Assembly (NCBI GenBank): GCA_020636405.1
Contig: JACJXW010000006.1
Coordinates: 868,001 to 932,000, forward strand
Reading direction: 5' to 3'
Source of the DNA: Lewinellaceae bacterium
GTDB lineage: Bacteria; Bacteroidota; Bacteroidia; Chitinophagales; Saprospiraceae
Length of the DNA: 64,000 nt
Part shown: positions 44,191 to 52,681 of the stretch, in pieces
How the letters are laid out: each line of letters begins with the position of its first letter
How positions within the stretch are numbered: the stretch's first letter is position 1
Translations under genes and position numbers: made by a program
Notes under the pieces: model-generated
The model's database searches: none
Seen by the model: the letters and a program-made list of their open reading frames with translations, nothing else
What the model was told of the DNA's origin: nothing

Positions 44191-44406
44191 ATGCCAAGAT
44201 ACAACCGCATCAAGATCGTATTAGCCGAGCAGGACAAGAGCAGTTCCTGGCTGGCGGAGCAGGTCGGGCGCAACAAGTCGACCGTTTCCCGCTGGTGCTC
44301 CAATAGTATGCAGCCCAATGTGGAGACCTTATTCAAGATCGCCGAAGTGCTGGAGGTGGATGTGCGGGAGTTGCTGGTGCGTACGAGGGGAGGGGAGAGG
44401 CGGTAG
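44191..44406 (+). CDS. XRE-family helix-turn-helix regulator
   Basis: A 71-residue single-domain Cro/C1-type HTH protein: IKIVLAEQDKSSSWLAEQVG, recognition helix NKSTVSRWCSNS, then PNVETLFKIAEVLEVDVREL. Very small versions of this type are widespread in Bacteroidota defence islands and regulate neighbours. The perfect palindrome upstream is probably its operator. A degenerate relative lies at 46114-46240. Confidence 0.85.
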   Translation: MPRYNRIKIVLAEQDKSSSWLAEQVGRNKSTVSRWCSNSMQPNVETLFKIAEVLEVDVRELLVRTRGGERR

Positions 44407-44428
44407 GTAGTCCTGAAACAATTTTAAT

Positions 44429-44743
44429 GTGAATAGGCTGAAAATCCCTGGAATTCAAATCTGTCGATATGGATGGCATTATCAAGGAGAGTTTGGAGCG
44501 GTAATCGAGGTTGATTACTATTCAATGAACCAGCAGTCCTTGAAACGAACCACTATTCATGAGGGGCAAATTATCAGAGACAATGAAACATTAGCCTTAT
44601 TAAGAGCCTACGGAATAAAATATTTTTTAACCGGAAACCAGTTTATTAAGGAAAATGAAGTGGATATACAAACTGCGATCCATCCTGAGCATGGTTATGA
44701 ATTTAGAAAAGTGGAGCTTCTGATAAAGAAATATAAAGGATGA
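44429..44743 (+). CDS. Hypothetical protein, 104 residues
   Basis: Unrecognised soluble protein beginning from GTG. It begins 22 bases after the XRE gene and is likely co-transcribed. Beta-strand-rich N-terminus (GAVIEVDYYSMNQQ) and mixed C-terminus (EHGYEFRKVELLIKKYKG). It may be part of an XRE-linked small operon. Confidence 0.5.
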   Translation: MNRLKIPGIQICRYGWHYQGEFGAVIEVDYYSMNQQSLKRTTIHEGQIIRDNETLALLRAYGIKYFLTGNQFIKENEVDIQTAIHPEHGYEFRKVELLIKKYKG

Positions 44744-44828
44744 TGAGGTAGCGTAGAAAGTATCAACCAAATGCATATGGATCTTGTTGGCCTTCGGTTA
44801 TCCAGGATAGTAATTACATTTCATTACC

Positions 44829-45059
44829 TTACCTTGCCTTACGAAATTTGTTTAAAGCGTCTTCAAGAGGGATCCGGCGCCCTTCCTCCAGGTCCTTTAT
44901 GCCCTTCATGACCAGTTCCCGCTCAGCAGCATTAAGTTCATCCCAGATATCCACTTTAGGCTGAATGAGGTTTTCGATCTGGGAGATGATGATCTCGTCT
45001 TCCATTTCCGCCAGCCGTTCGATAATGGCCAGTTTACGTGCTTCTAAACTTATGCTCAT
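44829..45059 (-). CDS. Antitoxin-like small protein (addiction module), orphan
   Basis: A 76-residue helical protein (LEARKLAIIERLAEMEDEII, ELVMKGIKDLEEGRRIPLED) resembling the Bacteroidota addiction-module component used as antitoxin for RelE/ParE-type toxins. No toxin frame follows it downstream; only about 85 bases remain before the convergent gene. It is therefore an orphan or a remnant. It starts 32 bases after the broken pRiA4b-type gene on the same strand. Confidence 0.55.
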   Translation of the reverse strand: MSISLEARKLAIIERLAEMEDEIIISQIENLIQPKVDIWDELNAAERELVMKGIKDLEEGRRIPLEDALNKFRKAR

Positions 45060-45091
45060 TGTGCTGAAGTCTTTCTATACGGCCCGAAAAT

Positions 45092-45690
45092 TCATATCTG
45101 ATGCCAGGGCGTTGACCTCGCCCTCGGATGCCTGCGGTGCCAAACCGCGAATTTTGCCAATTCCGTATTGATCCCATTGATGTCGAAGAAGGTTGGGCTA
45201 GGCCGTCCCCGTAGCCATTCCGTCCAGCTTTCATGTTCCGGGTGTTTTGGGTTTTTCAATATCTTCTGCAGTTCCGCATACCCTCCCACACCGCCGCAGT
45301 CTTCCGGAGGGCAGGGATTTTTACCGGCCAGGCAACTTGGGGCGCTCAACGCCCCCTTGGTTACTTTCTCCACTTTGAGAAGGTGCTCCCAATGGTCGCC
45401 AAAATCATACAAATAAGTGAATTCATCTCCTTTTTCAGTTCCAGGTCCCGCAAATAAACGGTAGCCTCGTCCTCCAGGTTAGGGAATTCATAAGCATAAT
45501 CATCATCCGGCATCCCGATCTCCCGGCCCTTGATGTGGAACTCATGGAGGTGGTAATTCCACCATGCCATCGCGATCTGGATCACCTGATGAAAGCGGTC
45601 AAAGCGGTAATCGTCGGTTACCTGAATACGGCGCCAGATGAGGGGGCGGATTTCCTTTAAGGTTATTTTGAATTGGAGGATGTTTTCCAT
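45092..45690 (-). pseudogene. Plasmid pRiA4b ORF-3-like gene, frameshifted
   Basis: The first frame (ITLKEIRPLIWRRIQVTDDY, AMAWWNYHLHEFHIKG) stops near 45361. The second frame continues with YLYDFGDHWEHLLKVEKV, CPPEDCGGVGGYAELQKIL and TFFDINGINTELAKFA, the standard pRiA4b Orf3 order ending at 45092. The shift is near CTGAAAAAGGAG, inside a run of five A, a typical indel site. Function of the family is unclear. Confidence 0.7.
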
Positions 45691-45935
45691 GGAGTGAAGA
45701 AACTTTTTTCAAAGATACGGAAACGGGAGTGTCTTCGGGAGTGGGAGGCGACACCTTTGTTAGGGAAGGGGCTAAAGGGAGGGTGGCTATCAGTCTAGCG
45801 TTGGACAAAAGCCGGAAGTCGGAATGGCTTTAGGCTTTCCGCAACCCTTTGGCTATCAATAGTGCCCAGCGTTCGACTGAGCGTTCGACTGAGCTCACGC
45901 CGAAGTCCTTAGACAGGTAGCCGAAGGGCGCCGCC
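45691..45935. other. Gap with a short duplicated motif
   Basis: 245 bases without a gene. It contains GCGTTCGACTGA twice in tandem near 45870-45893, followed by GCTCACGCCGAAGTC, a motif I know as a widespread short intergenic repeat. Nothing else is recognised. Confidence 0.4.
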
Positions 45936-46127
45936 TCATTGCACCGGCAACAGCCCCAAACATTCCTGTACCGTCTTCAACAGCTCCTCTTCCCCCACCA
46001 CAACCGGCTCGCCGAACAGCCCGCGTTTATCCACCGGCGTCACGGTATACCGGCCGTTTTCCAGGGTGACATCAGCCCCTTTGCCCAGATCTTTGTGAGA
46101 GCGTAATTTCACCTTACGGAGTACCAT
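45936..46127 (-). CDS. Hypothetical protein, 63 residues
   Basis: Unrecognised. Compact, charged (MVLRKVKLRSHKDLGKGADV, then LENGRYTVTPVDKRG). It starts inside the end of the degenerate XRE remnant, an arrangement suggesting it was once coupled to that regulator. Confidence 0.4.
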   Translation of the reverse strand: MVLRKVKLRSHKDLGKGADVTLENGRYTVTPVDKRGLFGEPVVVGEEELLKTVQECLGLLPVQ

Positions 46128-46240
46128 CGCGCCGTTGATCCCTCACCAAAAGGTCACACACATCCACCTCTAAAAGTTCAGCGAGTTGGAAGAGCACTTC
46201 GACCGGTGGCTGCATGTCATTATCTCCCAGGGAGTGGTCA
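46114..46240 (-). pseudogene. Remnant of an XRE-type regulator
   Basis: NDMQPPVEVLFQLAELLEVD and VCDLLVRDQRRDG match the C-terminal half of the intact XRE protein at 44191 (MQPNVETLFKIAEVLEVDVR). The recognition helix and everything before it are missing. The remnant begins directly after the 3' end of the viperin gene, so viperin may have arrived with the loss of the regulator's first half. Confidence 0.6.
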
Positions 46241-46282
46241 TCCGGGAAACCCCAAATGTTGTTAACTTTGTGGAACGAGCCT

Positions 46283-47176
46283 TTAAATCGATACGCCCCA
46301 ATCATACAATCCATCTCTTTGCAAAAACTTTGCCCGGTCAAACCGAATATCCTTCAATGCTTCAAATATTCCCACCATTAGGATCTCCTTGCTATAGAAA
46401 TGCCTCCCATCCACATTATCGAAAAAACGCCCTGCAGGATCCACCATGAGATACGAACCAGTCATGTCTTCATTAGATTCGGCAACAATTGTGGTATCTG
46501 GAAGCAATTGCCGGTGGCGTTCTACGAAGGAGTCGAATTGGCCAGGCAATAAAAGCAAGTCGTCCACTTTACCATCATTCTGCCCCTTTATCGGAAGTAC
46601 CTGGAAAAGTTTCCAGCGTTCTGGTTGGGATGAAGCAATAAAGCCCGACAGGTCTTCTTCGGCATTCAAACGGTTGACGACCGTATTCACTTTAAAGCGA
46701 ATACCCGCGGACTTGATCAATTGTGCTGTGGAGAGATACCATGAAAGATCCGGTGCGAGCCTGCCGGGTTCTTTGCGGCCGGCGTGGAAATTTACATCCA
46801 GGTTCAGACTATCGACGCTAAGGGCGATCCAGTCAATGTGAGAATGATAGTCATTGAGCCATTCCGGCGTCAAACGGGAGCCATTAGTGACGATCATAGT
46901 GGTCACTCCATAGGACTTTGTAACCTTTAGCAGGTCCGGTAGCCAGGGGCAAAGGGTTGGTTCCCCTCCGGCAAAGGTTATTTTGCCGGCTCCGGCTTCG
47001 CATAGTGCTTTCACCACCATGATGGCTTCGGCTCGCGGCAAATGCCCTTTGGGCAGGCAGGATTGCTTCACATCCTGGAAGGTTGCAAAACAGAATCGGC
47101 AACGCATATTGCAGGGTTGCCAGAGATGAAAATTGACAGCAGGTAATGCATTGGCATTTTCGGCATTCGAGAACAT
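46283..47176 (-). CDS. Prokaryotic viperin (pVip), radical SAM antiviral enzyme
   Basis: A 297-residue radical SAM protein with cluster cysteines C22, C26 and C29 in VNFHLWQPCNMRCRFCFATF, and the SAM motif TFAGGEP at 67-73. Viperin-specific stretches are NTVVNRLN, SYLMVDPAGRFFDN and the C-terminal LQRDGLYDW, where viperins end with RGG-YDW. pVips turn CTP, UTP or GTP into 3'-deoxy-3',4'-didehydro chain terminators that stop phage RNA synthesis. No nucleotide-kinase partner is next to it; instead a 758-residue nuclease-TPR gene lies 61 bases upstream on the same strand. Product nucleotide is unknown. Confidence 0.87.
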   Translation of the reverse strand: MFSNAENANALPAVNFHLWQPCNMRCRFCFATFQDVKQSCLPKGHLPRAEAIMVVKALCEAGAGKITFAGGEPTLCPWLPDLLKVTKSYGVTTMIVTNGSRLTPEWLNDYHSHIDWIALSVDSLNLDVNFHAGRKEPGRLAPDLSWYLSTAQLIKSAGIRFKVNTVVNRLNAEEDLSGFIASSQPERWKLFQVLPIKGQNDGKVDDLLLLPGQFDSFVERHRQLLPDTTIVAESNEDMTGSYLMVDPAGRFFDNVDGRHFYSKEILMVGIFEALKDIRFDRAKFLQRDGLYDWGVSI

Positions 47177-47237
47177 AATTCTGAATTTTGGTTAAAAATG
47201 CCGGTGAAGGCGAACTCAGAATCTTTGTCGGGAATGC

Positions 47238-49514
47238 TTAAAATTGGGCCAAAAAGCTTAGCAACTGGGCTTGCTCCTGATACATTTCCTGCTTTTCAGA
47301 GGGCAGATGGTCAAATATCATCAACCCCACCTCTATTGTACGCCGGGCCTCTTCAATTAGTTGCCCATTCCCTGTCTTATTTGCAAGATCTAATAACGCC
47401 TGTGCCAGGTGAACCCAGGCGCTCAAGTCCCAGGAAGAGTAAGTGATGGCTTTTCTGAGGTCTCTGATGGCGTGTTCCGTTAGCCGAAGCTGATGGTAGG
47501 TTAGCCCGCGAGCATAGTAGGCTTCCCCAGAGAAGGGGTTAATCTCAATAGCATTATCAAAATGAACCAGGCTTTTCCTTCGTTTTCCATCGCTTGCCAG
47601 GGCGTTTCCCAGGCCAATGTGATAAGTTTCATAATCCGGGAAGTGCGCAATAGCCTGGCGATAGTAAGTTGCTGCCTGAGAGAAGGCCCCTTGGTTATAT
47701 CGCAGATTGCCCTTCTGGAATAATTCTTCCGCTTGCGCCGCCGGCGTCCCGGGAAAACCAAAGACAGGGAGAAACCCATCCACCGGAGTAGCAAAAACAC
47801 AGGGCTCCAGAAAGCCCCATAGTGCATTGCCGTGTATGAGTTCCCGGAGCCTTTGCCCGGAGAGCTTTTCTTCATCACGATAGAACTTGAATTCTATTTC
47901 CAGGCTGTTATTTTCCAATAAATCTTCATGCCCGGCGGACAGCAGAAATGCGTCGTTTTCCAGGTAACGCTCTAGCTCAAATTGACTGATCTTGAGGAAG
48001 CCGGAGAACAGGTCCCGGTCGTACTCAAATGATGTGCTCACTACAAGAGGGGTTACCTTGAGCTCTGCCCAATCCTTTTGAATATTGAGCTTAGCGCGAA
48101 ATTCGGGCCAGTATTTGGCTAAATAGTCGATGCTTGATTTTACCTGCTCGCCTCCTTCCGCTAACTTATCTTTGCGGTGTTTCCAGGCCTCCCTAAGTGT
48201 AGCTCTTGGATAAGTCATCTTTAGCTGCATGACGAAAAGATGGTTCTCCTTTATGGCAAGAAGGTCGATATCTGTTACACTTTTACCGGTGTCCGGTATA
48301 ATCAGATCCACATCATTAAGCACGATAAAATCATGCTCCCGAAATTTCTGCCCTAGCAATTCTGTAGAACGTTTTACCCGGGCGTTCGCTCCTTCCGGTT
48401 GTTCTCTGCTTGTTCTCTTTATCAGAGGCAGCAAAACCGGAACCCATCCATTTTGCATCATCAGGGGCCGGGCGAAAAATGCCACTTTGTCGTCCAGCAG
48501 TAACAAAGGTTTTTCAAAAATATTCAGATACTTTAATGAGCCATCCACGCGGGAAGAAAAGAACAAGAGATGCTGCTCGATATCCTCCTTTGTCCATTTG
48601 TTTTTGAAAGTTGTATTTGCCCGCCTGATAAATTTTTCCCAGGAGGAAACGAACAATGACCTCGGAGTTTGCCGTCCCCTCTCTTTGAGGTTAGCCCCCC
48701 ATACACTGAAAATGCGCTTTACCGTATCATCTTCTCCAGCCTGCTCTTCCCAGGGGACGCCATAGCGTGAACGAGTATAAATGATGAGAAAAGATAAGAG
48801 CTGTATCAAAAGGGCCGTATGATAATGTTGCCCATTCATCGTGAATTCGGGCTCCACTCCATAATGCTCCAGAAAAGACTGTGCGGCAATTTGATGGGCA
48901 AGGTGATCGAGATCGTCTTCGGTTTTATCGGCCAGTGCCAAATTCCCACTTTTGAGCAATTCGAAGGCTTCTATCCTGCCTTTATTGAAGTAATAATCCG
49001 CCAGTTTCTCGTACTTCATGCCGTCCCGTATGTAATTCTTCAGGCCGGCGAATCGCCCTTCTTTGACCACGGTGCGGATGCAACCTTCCCCATAAGCGCG
49101 TAGCTCGCAGTTATCATCGTATTGATGGATCTGCCGGAAATCTTCCAGGAACTCATTGGTTTCGAAAAGCCGGCAGATGCTTACCAATGTCTCATCCATC
49201 CCGGCATCATTCAACTGAACCAGCCGTCCGAGAAGTTCTTCTTGAAGCGCTGCATCCGGCTTTTTTGGGGTAGGAAGCGCTTTTTTCGCCAAAACCTCCT
49301 TTATCAGTTTGCCCAACCAGACGCCTGCAACCTGCATCCGTTTATCCGGGCCCAGGTGGGCGTATTGCTGCTCGAAAAAAACAGATAGGTCGAAGAGGAA
49401 GGTGAAAGGGCTGGTATAGGCCAACTGGCTGATGAGGGTATTGATCTGATCCTGGTTCGACTGCTTGAGCCGGTTGATCTTTTCGAGGGGGGAACGGTTG
49501 CTGAGCTTAGTCAT
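47238..49514 (-). CDS. Large protein with PD-(D/E)xK-like core and TPRs, pVip neighbour
   Basis: A 758-residue soluble protein of unknown family. Residues 1-390 are helical and unassigned. Residues 395-435 fit a restriction-endonuclease-like core: D415-I-D417 in SVTDIDLLAIKENHLFVMQL, then Q430-L-K432, a QxK variant of ExK. TPR repeats occupy about 594-700 (AEELFQKGNLRYNQGAFSQA, IGLGNALASDGKRRKSLVHF, YYARGLTYHQLRLTEHAIRD). It is the only gene sharing the strand with pVip and may be in its transcript. I infer a defence nuclease with a TPR sensor. Confidence 0.65.
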   Translation of the reverse strand: MTKLSNRSPLEKINRLKQSNQDQINTLISQLAYTSPFTFLFDLSVFFEQQYAHLGPDKRMQVAGVWLGKLIKEVLAKKALPTPKKPDAALQEELLGRLVQLNDAGMDETLVSICRLFETNEFLEDFRQIHQYDDNCELRAYGEGCIRTVVKEGRFAGLKNYIRDGMKYEKLADYYFNKGRIEAFELLKSGNLALADKTEDDLDHLAHQIAAQSFLEHYGVEPEFTMNGQHYHTALLIQLLSFLIIYTRSRYGVPWEEQAGEDDTVKRIFSVWGANLKERGRQTPRSLFVSSWEKFIRRANTTFKNKWTKEDIEQHLLFFSSRVDGSLKYLNIFEKPLLLLDDKVAFFARPLMMQNGWVPVLLPLIKRTSREQPEGANARVKRSTELLGQKFREHDFIVLNDVDLIIPDTGKSVTDIDLLAIKENHLFVMQLKMTYPRATLREAWKHRKDKLAEGGEQVKSSIDYLAKYWPEFRAKLNIQKDWAELKVTPLVVSTSFEYDRDLFSGFLKISQFELERYLENDAFLLSAGHEDLLENNSLEIEFKFYRDEEKLSGQRLRELIHGNALWGFLEPCVFATPVDGFLPVFGFPGTPAAQAEELFQKGNLRYNQGAFSQAATYYRQAIAHFPDYETYHIGLGNALASDGKRRKSLVHFDNAIEINPFSGEAYYARGLTYHQLRLTEHAIRDLRKAITYSSWDLSAWVHLAQALLDLANKTGNGQLIEEARRTIEVGLMIFDHLPSEKQEMYQEQAQLLSFLAQF

Positions 49515-49565
49515 GAGCGCAATTTTTAAATTTGATATGTCCGAAATGAAAATAGCTTTCGCCTA

Positions 49566-49596
49566 CAAATTTAAGGGCCCAGGCTGCAGGTGACAA
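49566..49596 (-). promoter_or_regulatory. Candidate Bacteroidota promoter of the nuclease-TPR/pVip unit
   Basis: On the minus strand a TTG (49596-49594) is followed after 20 bases by TAAATTTG (49573-49566). This matches the Bacteroidota pattern TTG/TTTG...TAnnTTTG with near-normal spacing. The -7 box is 52 bases before the start codon at 49514. Confidence 0.5.
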
Positions 49597-49678
49597 TGGG
49601 ACAAATTAGCACCAACCCAATAGCCAACCTGAATCACCCAATAACCACCGGAAATCGCCCAAAACTATTCGTGAATTA

Positions 49679-50266
49679 TTATTCCAGAGGCAAGGCAAGG
49701 GTTGCCATCTTTTCGAGAAAGGCCTGATATTTGTTATGAGGTATGGTCAGCGTGTCTCCCGTTTCCATAACGGCATAGTGGACATAGTTTGATCTTCCCA
49801 GAGTAGAAATATTTTCTGAATAGTATTGTCGTACGAAATGACAGTTAATTAAAATATCCCTGGTTTTAAAGAAGTAATCTATTTCTTGATCGGACAGTGC
49901 TTTATCAATTTTTGTCAACGGGCTGCGGATGCCGGATATCGTGTCTTTTTCGGCAGTAATAGCATATACGGAGCCGCCATAACTGCTGAAAAAAGCCGTC
50001 TGGGCCGGGCGAACAAAATGGGTGGCTCTCCGTGCCGGCAACCAAACTTTATCATTTGAGGAGATGGCTTCCTTTTCAGTTTGAGGGTCCTCGTTTGCCA
50101 GAAGGCCTGGCCTGAAATAAGCCAGCCTATTAAGCGGTTCTTCTTCGACAAGCTTTTGAAGGGTGCCGCTGAAATAGATATAAGCAAATATGGCCATCAA
50201 AAACAGAACGAATATCAAGCTGAGGGTTCTGGCCAGGTTGAACAGGAATTTGAAGAGGCGCTTCAT
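49679..50266 (-). CDS. Membrane-tethered LytTR-like protein
   Basis: A 195-residue protein with one N-terminal membrane helix (LSLIFVLFLMAIFAYIYFSG). The C-terminal 100 residues read like LytTR: AQTAFFSSYGGSVYAI, IRSPLTKIDKALSDQEIDYF, FKTRDILINCHFVRQYY and GDTLTIPHNKYQAFLEKM, with the R-x-I-x-N recognition pattern. Most LytTR proteins have a receiver domain; membrane-attached forms are less common. ATG 50266 is used since the upstream extension lacks the helix. It lies convergent to nothing and divergent from the nuclease gene at 50.5 kb. Confidence 0.55.
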   Translation of the reverse strand: MKRLFKFLFNLARTLSLIFVLFLMAIFAYIYFSGTLQKLVEEEPLNRLAYFRPGLLANEDPQTEKEAISSNDKVWLPARRATHFVRPAQTAFFSSYGGSVYAITAEKDTISGIRSPLTKIDKALSDQEIDYFFKTRDILINCHFVRQYYSENISTLGRSNYVHYAVMETGDTLTIPHNKYQAFLEKMATLALPLE

Positions 50267-50520
50267 GGTTTGGGAGTTGGTGATCATTGGAGAAGTTATA
50301 CGTGGAGCTTCACGAGGCGTTGCATTGGAGGAGTATTTACTTCCCACAACTTGAATAATTGCAATTTAGTAATGAGAGGTAAAAGTTCCAATCAGTGTGG
50401 TTTCATTTGGAGAAAGGGTGCGTTAAAAAAATGAAGATTTCGGCAACATTGTATGAAGATGTCCGTAAAAGGAATGCATGTAACCAATGATTTCTGTGGC
50501 CAACCAAGAAAGAAGTGAAA

Positions 50521-51708
50521 ATGGAGATTTTACTCGAAAAGATCGGAATAATAAACCTGAGGTACGAAAAATTGAAAGCTGAACATAATTTCAACATTTT
50601 TTCGATTTTAAGGAACGGCGCAGACGAGGTTCATGTCCACTCCAATTTCATACAGGAATTACTGAACCCGCTCGGCAGCCACAGGAAAGAAAAGGAATTC
50701 CTGGAAAAATTTCTGGAAACTGCAGGTATTGAGGGTTTTGATACTGCAGAGGTCCAAGTCTACAAGGAGCAAAGCAAAATAGATGTTTTAATACACAACA
50801 GAGATCAGGCTATAATCATAGAGAACAAGATCTGGGCCAGAGATCAGGATAAACAGCTTGAACGTTACTATCAAAAAATACGAAATAGGTTTTCGGATAT
50901 CTGGATCATCTATTTGACACTGCACGGCGATGAGCCGAGTGAAAATAGCATTGGCAATTTACCAAATGAGGTTAAAGAAAATCGCTTGTTTATCCTGTCG
51001 TACTCTTTTCAAATTTCAAAGTGGATAGATGAATGCATCGCCATTTGTGCACGGCAACCCATATTAAGGGAAACCCTGGTGCAATACAAAAATTTAATTG
51101 AAGGCTTAACTGGAAAATCGATGAGTCACGATCAAAGGAAAGAAGTAATTGACTTGTTGTCAAAGAATGACAACATTCTGAAAGCTCAGGTTATTGCTGA
51201 GAATTGGGTGCATACTAAATGGCATACGGAATGGTACTTTTGGACCGAGTTAGAGAAGCTCATTGAGAAGGAGTATGAAATACTGCCTATCCAAAAATAT
51301 TCATCCGCCAACTTGGATACTGTAATACACAGGAGCCGGAATCGAGATCCGTGGTATGGGATCATGATCTCCCTATTCAAAAAAGGTGATGACAATTTTT
51401 GTTTATTCATAGAGAGGGGGTGGGGTGATGTTTATTACGGAATTACAGTTGTTAACGAAAACGACAGAAACGAAGAAAAACATGCCGAATATGATGACTT
51501 CGCAGAGAAACTGAATGAATTCAGTGAATGGGAGCAGGAAGAGTTATGGCTGGGCGGGAATTGGTTATGGCCCAAAATAAATTTTGAAACATTCGCTGAA
51601 GAAGCAACTTTAAGGTTGATAAATAAAGATTATAGGCAGCAATACCTGAGAGAGAATTGGGGGAAAATTAAGGAGTTCATTGGAAAGGTGAAAGAAATAA
51701 AGTTCTAA
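50521..51708 (+). CDS. PD-(D/E)XK nuclease-family protein (PDDEXK_4-like)
   Basis: A 395-residue protein. The nuclease core is near the N-terminus: D88 in SKIDVLIHNRDQAIIIENKI, followed by E101 and K103 (ENK), with the helix ARDQDKQLERYYQKI. This is the PDDEXK_4 arrangement. The remaining 250 residues (WYGIMISLFKKGDDNFCLFI, WGGNWLWPKINFETFA-like) are unassigned. A GTG six bases upstream is an alternative start. The gene stands alone between two minus-strand units of the defence island. Confidence 0.7.
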   Translation: MEILLEKIGIINLRYEKLKAEHNFNIFSILRNGADEVHVHSNFIQELLNPLGSHRKEKEFLEKFLETAGIEGFDTAEVQVYKEQSKIDVLIHNRDQAIIIENKIWARDQDKQLERYYQKIRNRFSDIWIIYLTLHGDEPSENSIGNLPNEVKENRLFILSYSFQISKWIDECIAICARQPILRETLVQYKNLIEGLTGKSMSHDQRKEVIDLLSKNDNILKAQVIAENWVHTKWHTEWYFWTELEKLIEKEYEILPIQKYSSANLDTVIHRSRNRDPWYGIMISLFKKGDDNFCLFIERGWGDVYYGITVVNENDRNEEKHAEYDDFAEKLNEFSEWEQEELWLGGNWLWPKINFETFAEEATLRLINKDYRQQYLRENWGKIKEFIGKVKEIKF

Positions 51709-51997
51709 TCTTATCCGTATTGTCGACACTGACGAAAAGGTCGATAATAGTGAATTGCACTTTATTCATAATGTCTGTTTGAAATTCAAAACTTCCGACG
51801 AAAGCCTTATCGTTAGATTCCCTCGACACGTTGGTTTACTCACTGGGCTGAACCATCATGGTGAGGCAGATGTTCAACCAGGGCTACAGGGGCTTGATTT
51901 TGGGAATGTGGATAACTTGTCCACTTCGTCTTAAAGTAACTTTTTGAATACCATTGTTCCAACAAGTGGGGTTTACACCGTTTTGTTTTTGACACAA
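51709..51997. other. Gap after PDDEXK_4-like gene
   Basis: 289 bases between convergent genes. No repeat, RNA gene or terminator with a T-run was found. It holds only AT-rich unannotated sequence. Confidence 0.4.
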
Positions 51998-52678
51998 CTA
52001 TTCTCTCGAAGAATAATAAGCCCCAGCCAAAACCTCCCTCGAATGATAAAATGCTTTGTCTTTGCAGCGATACCAAAGCAAGAAAAGTAAAATTGCTAAA
52101 ATTGAGATAAGCCACCAGGATAGATAGTGATAAGAGGCTAATATGATGGAAAAAATGAGCATGATAATGAATGCCGCTAGTATATTTCTGGAAAAAATAT
52201 AACTGTTGTTGAATTCGCCAATACGTTCCTTGATGCTATCCTTTGATTTAACACTGGCGATATATTTTGCTATTTGAAAAAGTTGACGAAAATCTTTATC
52301 TGTCAAATCATTGACTTCTTTTTTCTTGATTTTTTCATCATTCACGTTCCTTTTCAAAAAGTCCAGAATAAGAGAGGCATCTGCCAGATAAACCCGATTG
52401 CTTTTTCCTTTGAGTAAAATAGAGGACGGCCTACCGCCCCAGGTTACCCAAAGCAAAAATTCAAACCAACTACCAAGGGCATGAATAATGTACCCTGTTA
52501 AATAACTGACTACCAGGAAGGAAGTCGTGAGAATGCCCGATAACTCCTTATAGGTTTCTAGCTGGAGCCCGACTAGCTCCGTATTACCAGTTAAAATGAT
52601 GTAGGTTGGCACAGTTATAGTTAATACAAGTGTGCCAGGGATCAGGCTGGAAAGGATGTCATAGATTTTGAATTCCAT
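51998..52678 (-). CDS. Membrane partner of DRT type 1 (Drt1b-like)
   Basis: A 226-residue protein with about four membrane helices in two pairs: IPGTLVLTITVPTYIILTG and SFLVVSYLTGYIIHAL at the N-terminus, ILAAFIIMLIFSIILAS and WWLISILAILLFLLWY near the C-terminus, with a charged helical domain between. It begins three bases after the RT-nitrilase stop codon, so it is the downstream member of a two-gene operon. Type 1 defence reverse transcriptase loci carry such a membrane protein. Assignment rests on position and topology. Confidence 0.65.
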   Translation of the reverse strand: MEFKIYDILSSLIPGTLVLTITVPTYIILTGNTELVGLQLETYKELSGILTTSFLVVSYLTGYIIHALGSWFEFLLWVTWGGRPSSILLKGKSNRVYLADASLILDFLKRNVNDEKIKKKEVNDLTDKDFRQLFQIAKYIASVKSKDSIKERIGEFNNSYIFSRNILAAFIIMLIFSIILASYHYLSWWLISILAILLFLLWYRCKDKAFYHSREVLAGAYYSSRE

Positions 52679-52681
52679 AGT

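Noticed and set aside
44744..44828. Toxin partner for the antitoxin-like gene
   Set aside because: Only about 85 bases, with a few toxin-like residues in one frame but no usable reading frame; too weak to call even as a remnant.
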